Origin: Bacillota bacterium
GTDB taxonomy: Bacteria > Bacillota > Clostridia > Lachnospirales > Lachnospiraceae
Length of the DNA: 64,000 bases
NCBI GenBank assembly: GCA_023450835.1
Contig: JAEXGM010000097.1
Coordinates: 1 to 64,000, forward strand
Direction of reading: 5' to 3'
Shown: positions 17,117 through 24,824 of the stretch, in pieces
Position numbering within the stretch: position 1 is the stretch's first letter
How the letters are laid out: each line of letters begins with the position of its first letter
Position numbers and translations under genes: made by a program
The notes under the pieces: model-generated
What the model was told of the DNA's origin: nothing
What the model saw: the letters and a program-made list of their open reading frames with translations, nothing else
Database searches by the model: none

Positions 17117-17696
17117 TATTATTACGATTGAACGCCAATTTGCAAGCGGCGGAAGACAGATTGGGGCTCTTGTGGCACAAGAGCTCGGCTACAAATTTTA
17201 TAATGAAGAGATTTTACAGTTGGCATCCCAGAAGCTGGGCTTACAGCCTCACAATGTCGAACATCTGGAGGAAACACTGCCCAATAGTTTATTGTATGGC
17301 TTGGCGCTGGCTGCTGATTTTACTTCCGACGTGGTGTTTGCAGACCGGCTTTTTGAAACGGAGAGTGAAATTATCCGAGGTATTGGAGATGCAGGAAAAT
17401 CCGTAATCGTTGGGCGGTGTGCCGGACAGATACTTGCAAACCGCAAGGATGTGCTGAAGGTGTTCATCTATGGTGACGAAAAATCCCGTATTGCAAGGGC
17501 TGTAGAGGAGTATGGAATACCGGAACATGAAGCACACTCGACCTTAGCGAAGACAGACAGGCGGCGCAACAGCTTCTATAACGCTCATACGAAGAATCAC
17601 TGGAGCAGTATGGAAACCTATGATATTTGTCTTGACAGCGGCAGTCTTGGAATTGAAATGTGCGCTGAGATTATTAAAACCATGGCAGAGAAATAG
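17103..17696 (+). CDS. cytidylate kinase-like family protein
   Basis: 197 residues. ITIERQFASGGRQIGALVAQELG at the N terminus is the degenerate P-loop of the cytidylate-kinase-like family; VIVGRCAGQIL and VFIYGDEKSRIARAVEEYGI follow, then TDRRRNSFYN. True Cmk has GxxGxGK(S/T); here the loop lacks the lysine, so nucleoside monophosphate kinase activity is uncertain. AAAGGAGG precedes ATG 17103, which lies 14 bp inside the exporter gene. Its place in a drug-efflux operon is common in related bacteria but unexplained; phosphorylation of the exported compound is a possibility. Confidence 0.85.
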   Translation: MSKINIITIERQFASGGRQIGALVAQELGYKFYNEEILQLASQKLGLQPHNVEHLEETLPNSLLYGLALAADFTSDVVFADRLFETESEIIRGIGDAGKSVIVGRCAGQILANRKDVLKVFIYGDEKSRIARAVEEYGIPEHEAHSTLAKTDRRRNSFYNAHTKNHWSSMETYDICLDSGSLGIEMCAEIIKTMAEK

Positions 17697-17704
17697 AGCA
17701 ATAG

Positions 17705-17748
17705 AATAGCAGCAGTGCATTTGGCTATAGGTCATCATTGCTGCTATT
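17705..17748. terminator. bidirectional terminator hairpin between convergent genes
   Basis: AATAGCAGCAGTG pairs with CATTGCTGCTATT (13 bp, one G-U). It follows the kinase-like stop by eight bases and overlaps the last codons of the convergent holin gene. Confidence 0.6.
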
Positions 17749-18132
17749 AAGCTTTTGTATGGCATCTTTAAGTTTTTTAGGAATTGGAACGCCCAGCCGA
17801 CCTGCATTTTCTAAGATACTGAAGCCTTCATTTGTTAGGTAAAACATAATGATTAAGGTTCTAAGGGTACTTCCGGTTCCAAGAATATAGTTATCAATTA
17901 TATTTCCCATGGATACAATCAGAAAGATTAAAAACTTCTTTATAATACCTTTATATCCGACCTCACTGGATATCTTTTTATTGTGGATTGCCAGTAAAAT
18001 GCCTGTTATGTAGTCAATAGCAACAAAAGCCATTAATGCATAAATAAGAGAGTCGAAGCCTCCAAAGATGCAGCCTAATACCCCCCCTGCAAATGCAAAG
18101 AACAATTTACAATAGTGTATAACGTAGTCCAT
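17725..18132 (-). CDS. phage-type holin (holin_4_1 / toxin-secretion holin family)
   Basis: 135 residues with three to four hydrophobic segments (about 8-25, 28-50, 65-82, 87-105) and a charged tail PIPKKLKDAIQKLN. Sequence features such as ALMAFVAIDYITGILLAIHNKK and SSEVGYKGIIKKF are hallmarks of the Firmicutes holin family that includes the C. difficile TcdE type. It would form membrane pores that release a murein hydrolase or other protein. AGGAGG precedes ATG 18132. It lies 12 bp behind the sigma factor gene, clearly one operon. No phage structural genes surround it. Confidence 0.88.
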   Translation of the reverse strand: MDYVIHYCKLFFAFAGGVLGCIFGGFDSLIYALMAFVAIDYITGILLAIHNKKISSEVGYKGIIKKFLIFLIVSMGNIIDNYILGTGSTLRTLIIMFYLTNEGFSILENAGRLGVPIPKKLKDAIQKLNSSNDDL

Positions 18133-18144
18133 AGCTCCTCCTGG

Positions 18145-18687
18145 TCAATGCTTGTCCGTAAAGATTGTTTTGAGCTTTTTCAAAGCCCTGTTCTTCATCT
18201 GATTCACAGCTTGTCTGGTAATACCCATGGCACCGGCAGTTTCCGCCACAGAATATCCTCTATAAAAGATCATCTTAATTATTGTGAATTCAGAGTCTGT
18301 TAAAGTTTTTCTTAATAAATCAAAATCAGTGTTTATGTAAGTATCATTTGTTGCAGTTAAGGAGTCAATATAGTATAGTTCTTTCTCTGTTAAGTCGGAA
18401 TAAATAGTGAAATTTCGCATTTGTTTTATCTTAATCAATTTTTTGATATAGCTGCTATGTATGGAGGTAGTCAGATAAGAAATCATACAGCCATCAGCTT
18501 TGTTTTGTATTTTCTCAACTTTTATCCGGGAGAGTAATTCGATAAAGTCTACAAGAAGGTCACTATAAGCATCTTCATAGGAAAGACTATGGGCGTACTT
18601 TTTCAGGGTTGGATTAAACTTTTCAATCAGTTTTAAAGTCGAATCATTATTACCGCGTTGTATTTTAATAATTTCATCTATTATCAT
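18145..18687 (-). CDS. sigma-70 family RNA polymerase sigma factor (UviA/TcdR-like layout)
   Basis: 180 residues. Region 2 lies at about 30-95 (LIEKFNPTLKKYAHSLSYEDAYSD) and region 4 at about 125-175, with an unmistakable helix-turn-helix (YSVAETAGAMGITRQAVNQMK). Regions 1 and 3 are missing, as in ECF-like and TcdR/UviA-type factors. ATG 18687 has AAAGGTGG eight bases upstream; GTG 18699 would overlap that site. It heads the operon with the holin gene. By analogy with TcdR/UviA it may direct transcription of lytic or secreted products. Its target promoters are not identifiable here. Confidence 0.85.
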   Translation of the reverse strand: MIIDEIIKIQRGNNDSTLKLIEKFNPTLKKYAHSLSYEDAYSDLLVDFIELLSRIKVEKIQNKADGCMISYLTTSIHSSYIKKLIKIKQMRNFTIYSDLTEKELYYIDSLTATNDTYINTDFDLLRKTLTDSEFTIIKMIFYRGYSVAETAGAMGITRQAVNQMKNRALKKLKTIFTDKH

Positions 18688-18759
18688 ACTGAATTCCACC
18701 TTTCGAATAGTAAAGAGATGGAAAATATGAAAATGTAAACATATGGAAAATAAATTTAG

Positions 18760-18775
18760 ATTCGACTAATCGAAT
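18760..18775. promoter_or_regulatory. palindrome upstream of the sigma factor gene
   Basis: ATTCGA-CTAA-TCGAAT is a perfect 6-4-6 inverted repeat in AT-rich DNA. It is a candidate operator for the sigma factor-holin operon; the binding protein is unknown. Confidence 0.4.
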
Positions 18776-18963
18776 ATGGTTGTTGAAAATAGCAGGATAT
18801 TTATTGTATTATTACATAAAATTGGGAATTATTGTATTTTTGGGGAGGAATTTCGTAATAGAAGAGAACAAGAGTATGATAATAAAGTCCTAAGACGATG
18901 GCTGCAAAGTATTGAGACTTGATGTGAAGGTCAGATTTCCGGGAGATGGTGGATTCCGGAGGT

Positions 18964-18992
18964 TTGCAACAATGGAATGCATAAGGTATAAT
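18964..18992 (+). promoter_or_regulatory. promoter of the lipoprotein gene
   Basis: TTGCAA (18964-18969), a 17-bp spacer and TATAAT (18987-18992), 29 bp before ATG 19022. Confidence 0.7.
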
Positions 18993-19021
18993 ATAAAAAA
19001 GAAATAGTTTAGGAGGCTACT

Positions 19022-19897
19022 ATGAAACCTGTTGAGTTTTTTAAGAGTGCTGCTGCAATTCTGCTCTCTTCCATGCTTCTGGTCGTTCTTAGCGCCTGTT
19101 CAAAAAACGGCGGAATCTCTAATATTCCTGACAATTCCGTACCTTCTTCAGAGGAAGCTGCTTCTCCTCAGACGTCTGCGGAATCACCGCAGCCAACCTC
19201 TGGCATAAGAGATTCAGATAATCAAGAGAACAGTGAGAACTCCACGGCGGAAGGATATAAGATGTTGATTTATACAGAAGCACCTAATAAAAACAGTTCA
19301 ATCAAGATTCAATATCCAAGTTTCTCCGGCAGTGATTTAGAGGAATTAAATGCGCTGGTATATAATAAAGTGCAGCTCTTTGCCAAAATTGATACTTCTC
19401 TGTTCTCAAGTGATACCGGACTGAATATTGATTACCAGTCTGCGGTTACTCTGCAAAACAGTAAAATAATAAGCATTGTCTTTTGGGGTTCGAGTTATAC
19501 CAAAGACAGTGCATATCCGATGAATAATCTGAGCTCACTCAATGTAGACTTACAGACCATGAAAGAGATTACTCTTAAAGATTTATATACAACCGATGCT
19601 GATTTTGAAAAGGTATTTTTTGATAAAGCCTTCTTCCCTGCGAATCCGATAACTTCCTATGACGAAGCCAGTTTTCCGGATATGCTTAAACTTCAAACAC
19701 CGGAATATCAAACCGTAGACCCATTTAGCTTGCCGGATAATGTGTCTTGTTTTCTAAAGCCTGACGGCATTGTATTGAGTATGCCGGCCGTACATGCGAC
19801 CGGGTCCGATCACTTTGAAGCCCAGCTTAAATACAGTGACATACAGCAATTTTATCTATTAAAACAGAAAATTTGGGAAGATGGATATAATCTATGA
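19022..19897 (+). CDS. lipoprotein with DUF3298/RsiV-like C-terminal domain
   Basis: 291 residues. A lipoprotein signal with lipobox LSAC (Cys at ~27) is followed by a Ser/Pro/Glu-rich tether to residue ~75. The globular part starts at YTEAPNKNSSIKIQYPSFSG. The elements SAVTLQNSKIISIVFWGSSY and MKEITLKDLYTTDADFE resemble the paired DUF4163/DUF3298 folds found in RsiV anti-sigma factors and in PdaC-like wall enzymes, which sense or bind cell-wall ligands. There is no catalytic domain. AGGAGG precedes ATG 19022. It has its own promoter and is convergent with the endolysin gene. The exact role is unknown. Confidence 0.75.
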   Translation: MKPVEFFKSAAAILLSSMLLVVLSACSKNGGISNIPDNSVPSSEEAASPQTSAESPQPTSGIRDSDNQENSENSTAEGYKMLIYTEAPNKNSSIKIQYPSFSGSDLEELNALVYNKVQLFAKIDTSLFSSDTGLNIDYQSAVTLQNSKIISIVFWGSSYTKDSAYPMNNLSSLNVDLQTMKEITLKDLYTTDADFEKVFFDKAFFPANPITSYDEASFPDMLKLQTPEYQTVDPFSLPDNVSCFLKPDGIVLSMPAVHATGSDHFEAQLKYSDIQQFYLLKQKIWEDGYNL

Positions 19898-19951
19898 GAT
19901 AATCTTGATATTCCCAGTTCATTAAAAGTTCTTTTATGATTTATTAAACAG

Positions 19952-20058
19952 TGGGGCTGTCACGAAATGAAGCTCTGTGAATATGATTTGCCATCTACCG
20001 GTCAATCGGTGTGTGAGGCAAGACATTATTCCGCAGAGCTTCATTTGTGACAGCCCCA
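19952..20058. repeat. inverted-repeat element with GGGGCTGTCAC termini
   Basis: A 107-bp element bounded by 25-26 bp arms: left 19952-19977, right 20034-20058. The arms begin TGGGGCTGTCAC and match except for one extra base in the left arm. It sits in the gap between convergent genes. A second element with related termini is at 39801-39904. It could be a MITE derived from an insertion sequence, or a shared bidirectional terminator; there is no clear T-tract and no obvious target duplication. Confidence 0.6.
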
Positions 20059-20090
20059 TTTGCATTTGGAGCATTGCAATATTTATTCTT

Positions 20091-21014
20091 TTAAACTAGT
20101 GTATTATACCAATAAGTTGCCTGATTGCCGCGTGTCTGATCTTGTGAAGCATTTGCCGGTCTTTCGTAATTGTGTAAAAATACACAGGCAAGGTAGTAGG
20201 CACTTTCTGTAGAATGAGTAAATTGTGTGAAGGACATATTGTAAGTTGAGGTAGCATAAAACTGCAGACCTGCACTTACCTCATACAGAATACGCTGCAA
20301 TTCACTGTCCATATCAGCAACCGTCAGGTTGTTGTTCTGTGCCCAGTTTATATAATTTGTTGCCGGAGTCCATTGAACTAAACCGAAGCCGCCGCTCATG
20401 TTATTTTCATTTAAACTCTGCCAGATACCCGGATTGATTGTACTTTCTGTCTGCATATTTCCAAGCATGCCGCAGACAGCATTTTTGGTCCACCCCTTAT
20501 CCAGCAGGTAGTTAAGAATATACTGAGCATTCACAGTCATCTGGCTCAGTGTCAAATAGCTATTGCTGCAATAAACTGATCCGCTGCCTGAAGAAGGATA
20601 AGCACTATAGCCAAAAAGGTACTGCCAGGTGGTGGGACCGATAATACCATCGGAGGTAATTCCCATCTTCTGCTGAAAATTCTTTGTTACAGTTACTGAG
20701 TTGGAACCGAAAATGCCGTCCACAGTAATAGTTTCGAACTTGCTGAGCAAATACTGAGCTGCTCTGGCTGCATAGTTGTTGGCTCCATTCTGCACCGTGA
20801 CAATCAGTGCGGACAGGGTGTTGGCGCCTGCTACGCCGTCAGCGGTGAGGCCTTTGCTCTTTTGAAAATTAATCACGGCGGTTTGGGTGCCTGAACCAAA
20901 ACTTCCGTCAATTGTGAGGGAGTACCCCTGATAAGTCAGCAAGCACTGCAAAGCGCTTACATTCTTTCCTGAATTGCCTGTCTGTAAAACAGGCCAAGCC
21001 GGTGTTGCTGCCAT
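20091..21014 (-). CDS. endolysin-like murein hydrolase: two peptidoglycan-binding domains plus phage-tail-lysozyme domain
   Basis: 307 residues. Two PG_binding_1 domains lie at ~10-70 ([37 protein letters not shown]) and ~78-135 ([21 protein letters not shown]). A Ser/Gly linker leads to a C-terminal domain from ~155 resembling phage tail lysozyme. In it, [16 protein letters not shown] puts a candidate catalytic Glu at 190, followed by [10 protein letters not shown]. There is no signal peptide or membrane segment, so export would need a holin; one is encoded 2 kb away on the same strand. It probably cleaves peptidoglycan glycan strands. The gene stands alone. Confidence 0.85.
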   Translation of the reverse strand: MAATPAWPVLQTGNSGKNVSALQCLLTYQGYSLTIDGSFGSGTQTAVINFQKSKGLTADGVAGANTLSALIVTVQNGANNYAARAAQYLLSKFETITVDGIFGSNSVTVTKNFQQKMGITSDGIIGPTTWQYLFGYSAYPSSGSGSVYCSNSYLTLSQMTVNAQYILNYLLDKGWTKNAVCGMLGNMQTESTINPGIWQSLNENNMSGGFGLVQWTPATNYINWAQNNNLTVADMDSELQRILYEVSAGLQFYATSTYNMSFTQFTHSTESAYYLACVFLHNYERPANASQDQTRGNQATYWYNTLV

Positions 21015-21363
21015 AATTGATACCTGCTTTCTGAATTTATTGAAGCACCCCTAAATGTCGCGCGCCGTTTAAGAAGCGGCTTCTATAAAGTAAAGAGAGC
21101 AATTTATTCAAAATGTAAACGCTGCTTAAAAGTTTTAAACGACGGGAATAAAAAGTGATGGAGTAAAAGGTCTATTTTTTACGGCAATAAATATCTAAAT
21201 ACTTGTATTGTTATGTAATGGGAAATATTTTACCATAATAAATATTGCAGGAAGAAATTCCTGCATGGGACACAGAGAAAATTGAGAAATATTTATTGAT
21301 AAGCAGCTGATTAAGAATAAAGTTTCAGCAAATTCGAAGTCAGTTCAGAAAGAGGATAAATTT
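21015..21363. other. intergenic region with a perfect GNRA-loop hairpin
   Basis: 349 bases between the divergent endolysin and esterase genes. TGCAGGAA-GAAA-TTCCTGCA at 21246-21265 is a perfect 8-bp stem with a GAAA tetraloop, about 98 bp before the esterase start and so possibly in its leader RNA. No T-run follows. No open frame or known riboswitch was recognised. Promoters are not clear on either strand. Confidence 0.5.
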
Positions 21364-22875
21364 ATGACAGCATTTAAAACAGCGGCAATATTCAGCGACC
21401 ATATGGTGTTACAAAGAGAGAAGAATATCTGCATCTTCGGACAGGGTGAAAACGATAAAACAGTGACAGTAACCTTTAACGGAAAGTCCTATGAGACAAA
21501 AGTAAAAGAAGAGGCTTGGTCCGTGCTTCTTCCTCCTATGGCAGCAGGTACGGGTTACGAGCTGACGGTTATTTGCGGGGCTGAAGGAAGGGATTTTAAG
21601 GACATTGCTTTTGGCGAAGTCTGGTTGGCCGGCGGGCAATCCAATATGGAATATGAGCTTCAAAACTGTACCGGTGGGCAGGAGATGTTAACGAATGACA
21701 GGAATACTGACGTAAGATACTTCTATTCCAATAAAATGGCCTATATAGATGATTCATTTTATGAGAAAGAGGCTCAGACCAGCTGGGCTGTATTCAGCGA
21801 AGAGGATGCAAAGCAATGGTCTGCGGTTGGATATCTCTTTGCCAAAAGGCTGGCGGAAGAGTTAAAGGTTACGGTAGGGGTTATCGGATGTAATTGGGGC
21901 GGAACCTCAGCAACCTGCTGGATGGGAGAGGAGGCTATCCGTGAAGATGCCGAACTGAATACCTATTGGGAGGAATATTATAAAGAAACGGAAGGCAAAT
22001 CAGAAGAGCAGCAGATTGCGGAATTTAAGGAATATGAGGATTACCATGAAAAATGGGATAAAGAATGTACAAGGCTGTATTTCGAAGACCCTGATATGAC
22101 CTGGGACAAGGTTCAGGAGATACTGGGGCCCTGTCTGTGGCCGGGTCCCAAGAGCTGTAGGAATCCTTTCCGGCCCAGTGGTTTATATCATACAATACTT
22201 AAACGTCTTGTTCCCTATACACTGAGGGGCTTTCTCTATTATCAGGGAGAATCCGATGACCATAAGCCTGAGCTGTATCAGAAGTTACTGACACGTCTTA
22301 TTAAGCAATGGAGAGCGGATTGGGAGGACCAGACCCTTCCTTTCCTGTTTGTTCAGCTCCCCATGCACCGCTACAAGGATACTCCGGATAGGAAGAATTG
22401 GTGTCTGATTCGAGAAGCACAGATGAATACTTATGAGACAGTGAAGAATACCGGGATTGCCGTTATCTTGGATTGCGGGGAATTTAACGAAATACATCCG
22501 AAGGACAAAAAGCCGGTTGGAGAGAGGCTTGCCTTACAGGCACTTTATCAGGTATTCCATAAGCGCAAAGAAGAAGAGGTATTTGGCCCTATTTACCGTG
22601 GCTTTAAATATCTGGAAGGCGGAATAGAGCTGAGTTTTGATTACGCCAAGGGCGGTTTTGAAGTTCGCGGAGAATATAATGGATTTGAGATTGCAGGAGA
22701 AGGGATAGATTATCAGCCCGCAAAATACGAAATCAGAGATTCTAAGATATTCGTCTATTCCGAGCTGATTAAGAAACCGGTGGCGGTTCGTTATTGCTGG
22801 AGCAATTACAGTGAGGTGCCTCTGTTTGGAAAGAATGGATTCCCTCTGGCACCTTTTCGTACACATCTGAAATAG
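21364..22875 (+). CDS. sialate O-acetylesterase-type carbohydrate esterase (SASA family)
   Basis: 503 residues. The SGNH-like signature WLAGGQSNMEYEL places the nucleophile serine at 93. Further family blocks are VGVIGCNWGGTSATCWM (~173), YHTILKRLVPYTLRGFLYYQGESDD (~275) and FNEIHPKDKKPVGERLA near the end, where Asp/His complete the site. It removes acetyl groups from sugars: sialic acid by family name, but acetylated xylan or other plant glycans in many clostridia. There is no signal peptide, so it acts on imported oligosaccharides. AGAGGA precedes ATG 21364. It is followed by a GH43-like gene on the same strand. Confidence 0.88.
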   Translation: MTAFKTAAIFSDHMVLQREKNICIFGQGENDKTVTVTFNGKSYETKVKEEAWSVLLPPMAAGTGYELTVICGAEGRDFKDIAFGEVWLAGGQSNMEYELQNCTGGQEMLTNDRNTDVRYFYSNKMAYIDDSFYEKEAQTSWAVFSEEDAKQWSAVGYLFAKRLAEELKVTVGVIGCNWGGTSATCWMGEEAIREDAELNTYWEEYYKETEGKSEEQQIAEFKEYEDYHEKWDKECTRLYFEDPDMTWDKVQEILGPCLWPGPKSCRNPFRPSGLYHTILKRLVPYTLRGFLYYQGESDDHKPELYQKLLTRLIKQWRADWEDQTLPFLFVQLPMHRYKDTPDRKNWCLIREAQMNTYETVKNTGIAVILDCGEFNEIHPKDKKPVGERLALQALYQVFHKRKEEEVFGPIYRGFKYLEGGIELSFDYAKGGFEVRGEYNGFEIAGEGIDYQPAKYEIRDSKIFVYSELIKKPVAVRYCWSNYSEVPLFGKNGFPLAPFRTHLK

Positions 22876-23058
22876 AGTAAAGCTTAGCTGGGTCTGCCGG
22901 CAAAAAGAAGCTCTGCGGAGTACGGCTTGCCAGCCCCGGTTTTAACGGAAAGAATGTCAAGAATATCGGAAGAAATCATCTGTTAATCCCTGCTATTCAT
23001 GTTATGATGTAGAAAATATCTGGCATTGTGGTAGAAGAATGAAGTAGTGAATCGTTCC

Positions 23059-23078
23059 GGTCTGCTATGCAGCAGACC
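23059..23078 (+). promoter_or_regulatory. perfect 8-bp hairpin in the leader of the GH43-like gene
   Basis: GGTCTGCT-ATGC-AGCAGACC lies 42 bp before ATG 23121, without a T-run. It may stabilise or attenuate the transcript. A similar 8-4-8 hairpin precedes the esterase gene. Confidence 0.4.
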
Positions 23079-23120
23079 GCAAATACCTCGGATAAATATT
23101 AATACATAGGAGTAAATAAT

Positions 23121-24068
23121 ATGCAGGCTTATCTATTTGTACATTTTAAAGAAAAGAGAACACCGGACGGGGAGCAGGTATACTTTGCTCTCAGCAAAGA
23201 TGGCTTCCACTGGGAAGAAGTAAATGAGGGTAATCCGATTCTATGGAGTTATTACGGGGATAAGGGAGTCCGGGATTTTACCATTATCAGAACCAAAGCC
23301 GGTAAGTTTGTGATCATGGCCACAGATTTAAGTCTTTCTTACGGTATGTTGAACCAATATCATAATTCCTGGGCAGAAATTGGGCGTAACGGAAGTAAAA
23401 GCCTGGTATTATGGGAGTCTGAGGATTTGATACACTGGTCGGAACAACGAATGGTAAAACTGGGGGATGAAGACTTTGGCTGCCTGTGGGCACCGGATAT
23501 CATTTACGATAAGGAAGAGGATGATTACCTCGTGCACTGGTCATCACCTCACAGCAGTAATAATTTTGGGGCCAAGGGTATTTATTATTCCAGAACAAAG
23601 GATTTTGTTCATTTTACAAAGGCACAGTTATTGTACCAGAAGGAAGACAGCGGAATTATTGATTCTGCCATGTATGAAGAAGATGGAAAGTGCTATCTGT
23701 TTTTAAAAAGCGAAAAGAACCCTGAGAAGATTATTCTTATGAAATCAAGGAATATAACAGGCCCCTTTGAAAGGGTAGAAGAGTTCGATAAAAGTATGGA
23801 AGTGCTTGAGCAGGGACTGTATGAAGCACCTACGGCGGTAAGGCTGAAAGACGGCAGGTGGTGCCTGTTCCTGGACTTTTATGGCTGTTCGGCAGAAGAG
23901 CAGGGATATGTGCCTTTCCTGGCGGATAAATTGTCAACGGGGGGATTTGTTCGGTCGGATCAATCCTTTCAGTTCCCCTATGGTTTTAAACATGGCACTA
24001 TATTGACGATTACCATGGAGGAATATGAAAGGTTAAAGTTATTTAAAAAGAAACCCTCAGAGTATTAA
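23121..24068 (+). CDS. GH43-like glycosidase
   Basis: 315 residues of five-bladed beta-propeller type. Blade motifs include VYFALSKDGFHWEEV, LVLWESEDLIHWSEQR, CLWAPDIIYDKEEDDYLVHWSS (the WAPD aspartate is the usual pKa-modulating residue), GIYYSRTKDFVHFT and EAPTAVRLKDGRWCLFLDFYG, whose glutamate is the acid candidate. Such enzymes release arabinose or xylose, or hydrolyse arabinoxylan side chains. No signal peptide, so it acts intracellularly on imported oligosaccharides, fitting its neighbour, the intracellular esterase. AGGAG precedes ATG 23121. Exact linkage specificity is not readable. Confidence 0.8.
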   Translation: MQAYLFVHFKEKRTPDGEQVYFALSKDGFHWEEVNEGNPILWSYYGDKGVRDFTIIRTKAGKFVIMATDLSLSYGMLNQYHNSWAEIGRNGSKSLVLWESEDLIHWSEQRMVKLGDEDFGCLWAPDIIYDKEEDDYLVHWSSPHSSNNFGAKGIYYSRTKDFVHFTKAQLLYQKEDSGIIDSAMYEEDGKCYLFLKSEKNPEKIILMKSRNITGPFERVEEFDKSMEVLEQGLYEAPTAVRLKDGRWCLFLDFYGCSAEEQGYVPFLADKLSTGGFVRSDQSFQFPYGFKHGTILTITMEEYERLKLFKKKPSEY

Positions 24069-24194
24069 ATTAAAATAAAATCTATTTTGTATAATTTTCA
24101 AAGCCGAAATTATGTAGTTAATATTACCAAGAACAATCAAAAATTGCAATGTAAGGAAAATATTTCTTTGAGGTAATTTAAATAAGTTTACCTC

Positions 24195-24239
24195 TTGACA
24201 AAAGAATCTAACGGAGTTAATATACTAACAGTGTTAGAT
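24195..24239 (+). promoter_or_regulatory. promoter and MarR-type operator of the marR gene
   Basis: TTGACA (24195-24200), 17-bp spacer and TAATAT (24218-24223). The palindrome CTAACA-G-TGTTAG (24225-24237) covers the expected start of transcription, and ATCTAAC/GTTAGAT (24206-24212, 24233-24239) forms a wider inverted repeat. A matching palindrome precedes the ABC exporter genes. Confidence 0.75.
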
Positions 24240-24267
24240 ATTATTGAAACGGAGGGGGCGTGTACTT

Positions 24268-24729
24268 ATGGATTATGAGAAGCTTGCGGAACAGTTTCTT
24301 GAGAAATCCCATCAATTTCAAAAAGGCAATCATCCTCAAAAAAAGATAGATGGAATTATGCGCGGAGAAACTTTTGTGATTATATATATTGCGCAAGCCG
24401 GGAGAAGTGTTTTACCAAGTGAAATCAGCAGCGAGATGGATATCAGTACTGCACGTATTGCGGCGGCACTGAATAACCTTGAGAAAAAAGGACTCATTAC
24501 GCGCCAGATTGACGTTAGTGACCGCAGGAAGATTTTAGTGGACTTGACGCCGGCGGGTAAGGCATTGGCAGATAAGCACAAACAAATGGCATTAAAAGCT
24601 ACCACACGCATGCTGGAACTGCTTGGTGAACAGGATGCGAAAGAGATTGTACGTATTATGGGAAGACTTACTGAACTAATACCCAGATTCATGGAAATTG
24701 AGAGGGAATTTGAGATAGAAACAGAATAG
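24268..24729 (+). CDS. MarR-family transcriptional regulator
   Basis: 153 residues of winged helix. The recognition helix region is VLPSEISSEMDISTARIAAALNNLEKKGLITRQ and the wing DVSDRRKILVDLTPAGKAL, both MarR hallmarks. Start ATG 24268 has GGAGGGGG upstream; an upstream TTG would be poorly spaced. It lies 95 bp before two ABC exporter genes. A CTAAC-type palindrome before itself and another before the exporter indicate direct repression of both, relieved by a small ligand. Confidence 0.92.
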   Translation: MDYEKLAEQFLEKSHQFQKGNHPQKKIDGIMRGETFVIIYIAQAGRSVLPSEISSEMDISTARIAAALNNLEKKGLITRQIDVSDRRKILVDLTPAGKALADKHKQMALKATTRMLELLGEQDAKEIVRIMGRLTELIPRFMEIEREFEIETE

Positions 24730-24777
24730 GCATTATATCATGCGGTCACATTAGTGGCCGCAAAAAAACGCACAAAT

Positions 24778-24792
24778 ACTAACACTATTAGT
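24778..24792 (+). promoter_or_regulatory. second MarR-type operator before the ABC exporter
   Basis: ACTAA-CACTA-TTAGT is a perfect 5-5-5 inverted repeat. Its core CTAACACTATTAG differs at two positions from the palindrome before marR (CTAACAGTGTTAG). It lies 33 bp before ATG 24825. A GC-rich hairpin (TGCGGTCAC/GTGGCCGCA, 24741-24759) is just upstream. Confidence 0.65.
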
Positions 24793-24824
24793 AACAAATA
24801 CCATTAACAAAGTAGGAGGATCAT

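Larger units (their letters stand above)
18688..19021. other. intergenic region between divergent sigma factor and lipoprotein genes
   Basis: 334 bases. It holds the perfect palindrome ATTCGA-CTAA-TCGAAT at 18760-18775, about 73 bp upstream of the sigma factor start, plus a related TTCGAAT at 18704-18710 near its ribosome site. A promoter for the lipoprotein gene is at 18964-18992. No further open frame or RNA was recognised. Confidence 0.6.

Noticed and set aside
17725..21014. A prophage remnant containing sigma factor, holin and endolysin
   Set aside because: No integrase, terminase, portal, tail or repressor genes lie nearby, and a lipoprotein gene with its own promoter intervenes.
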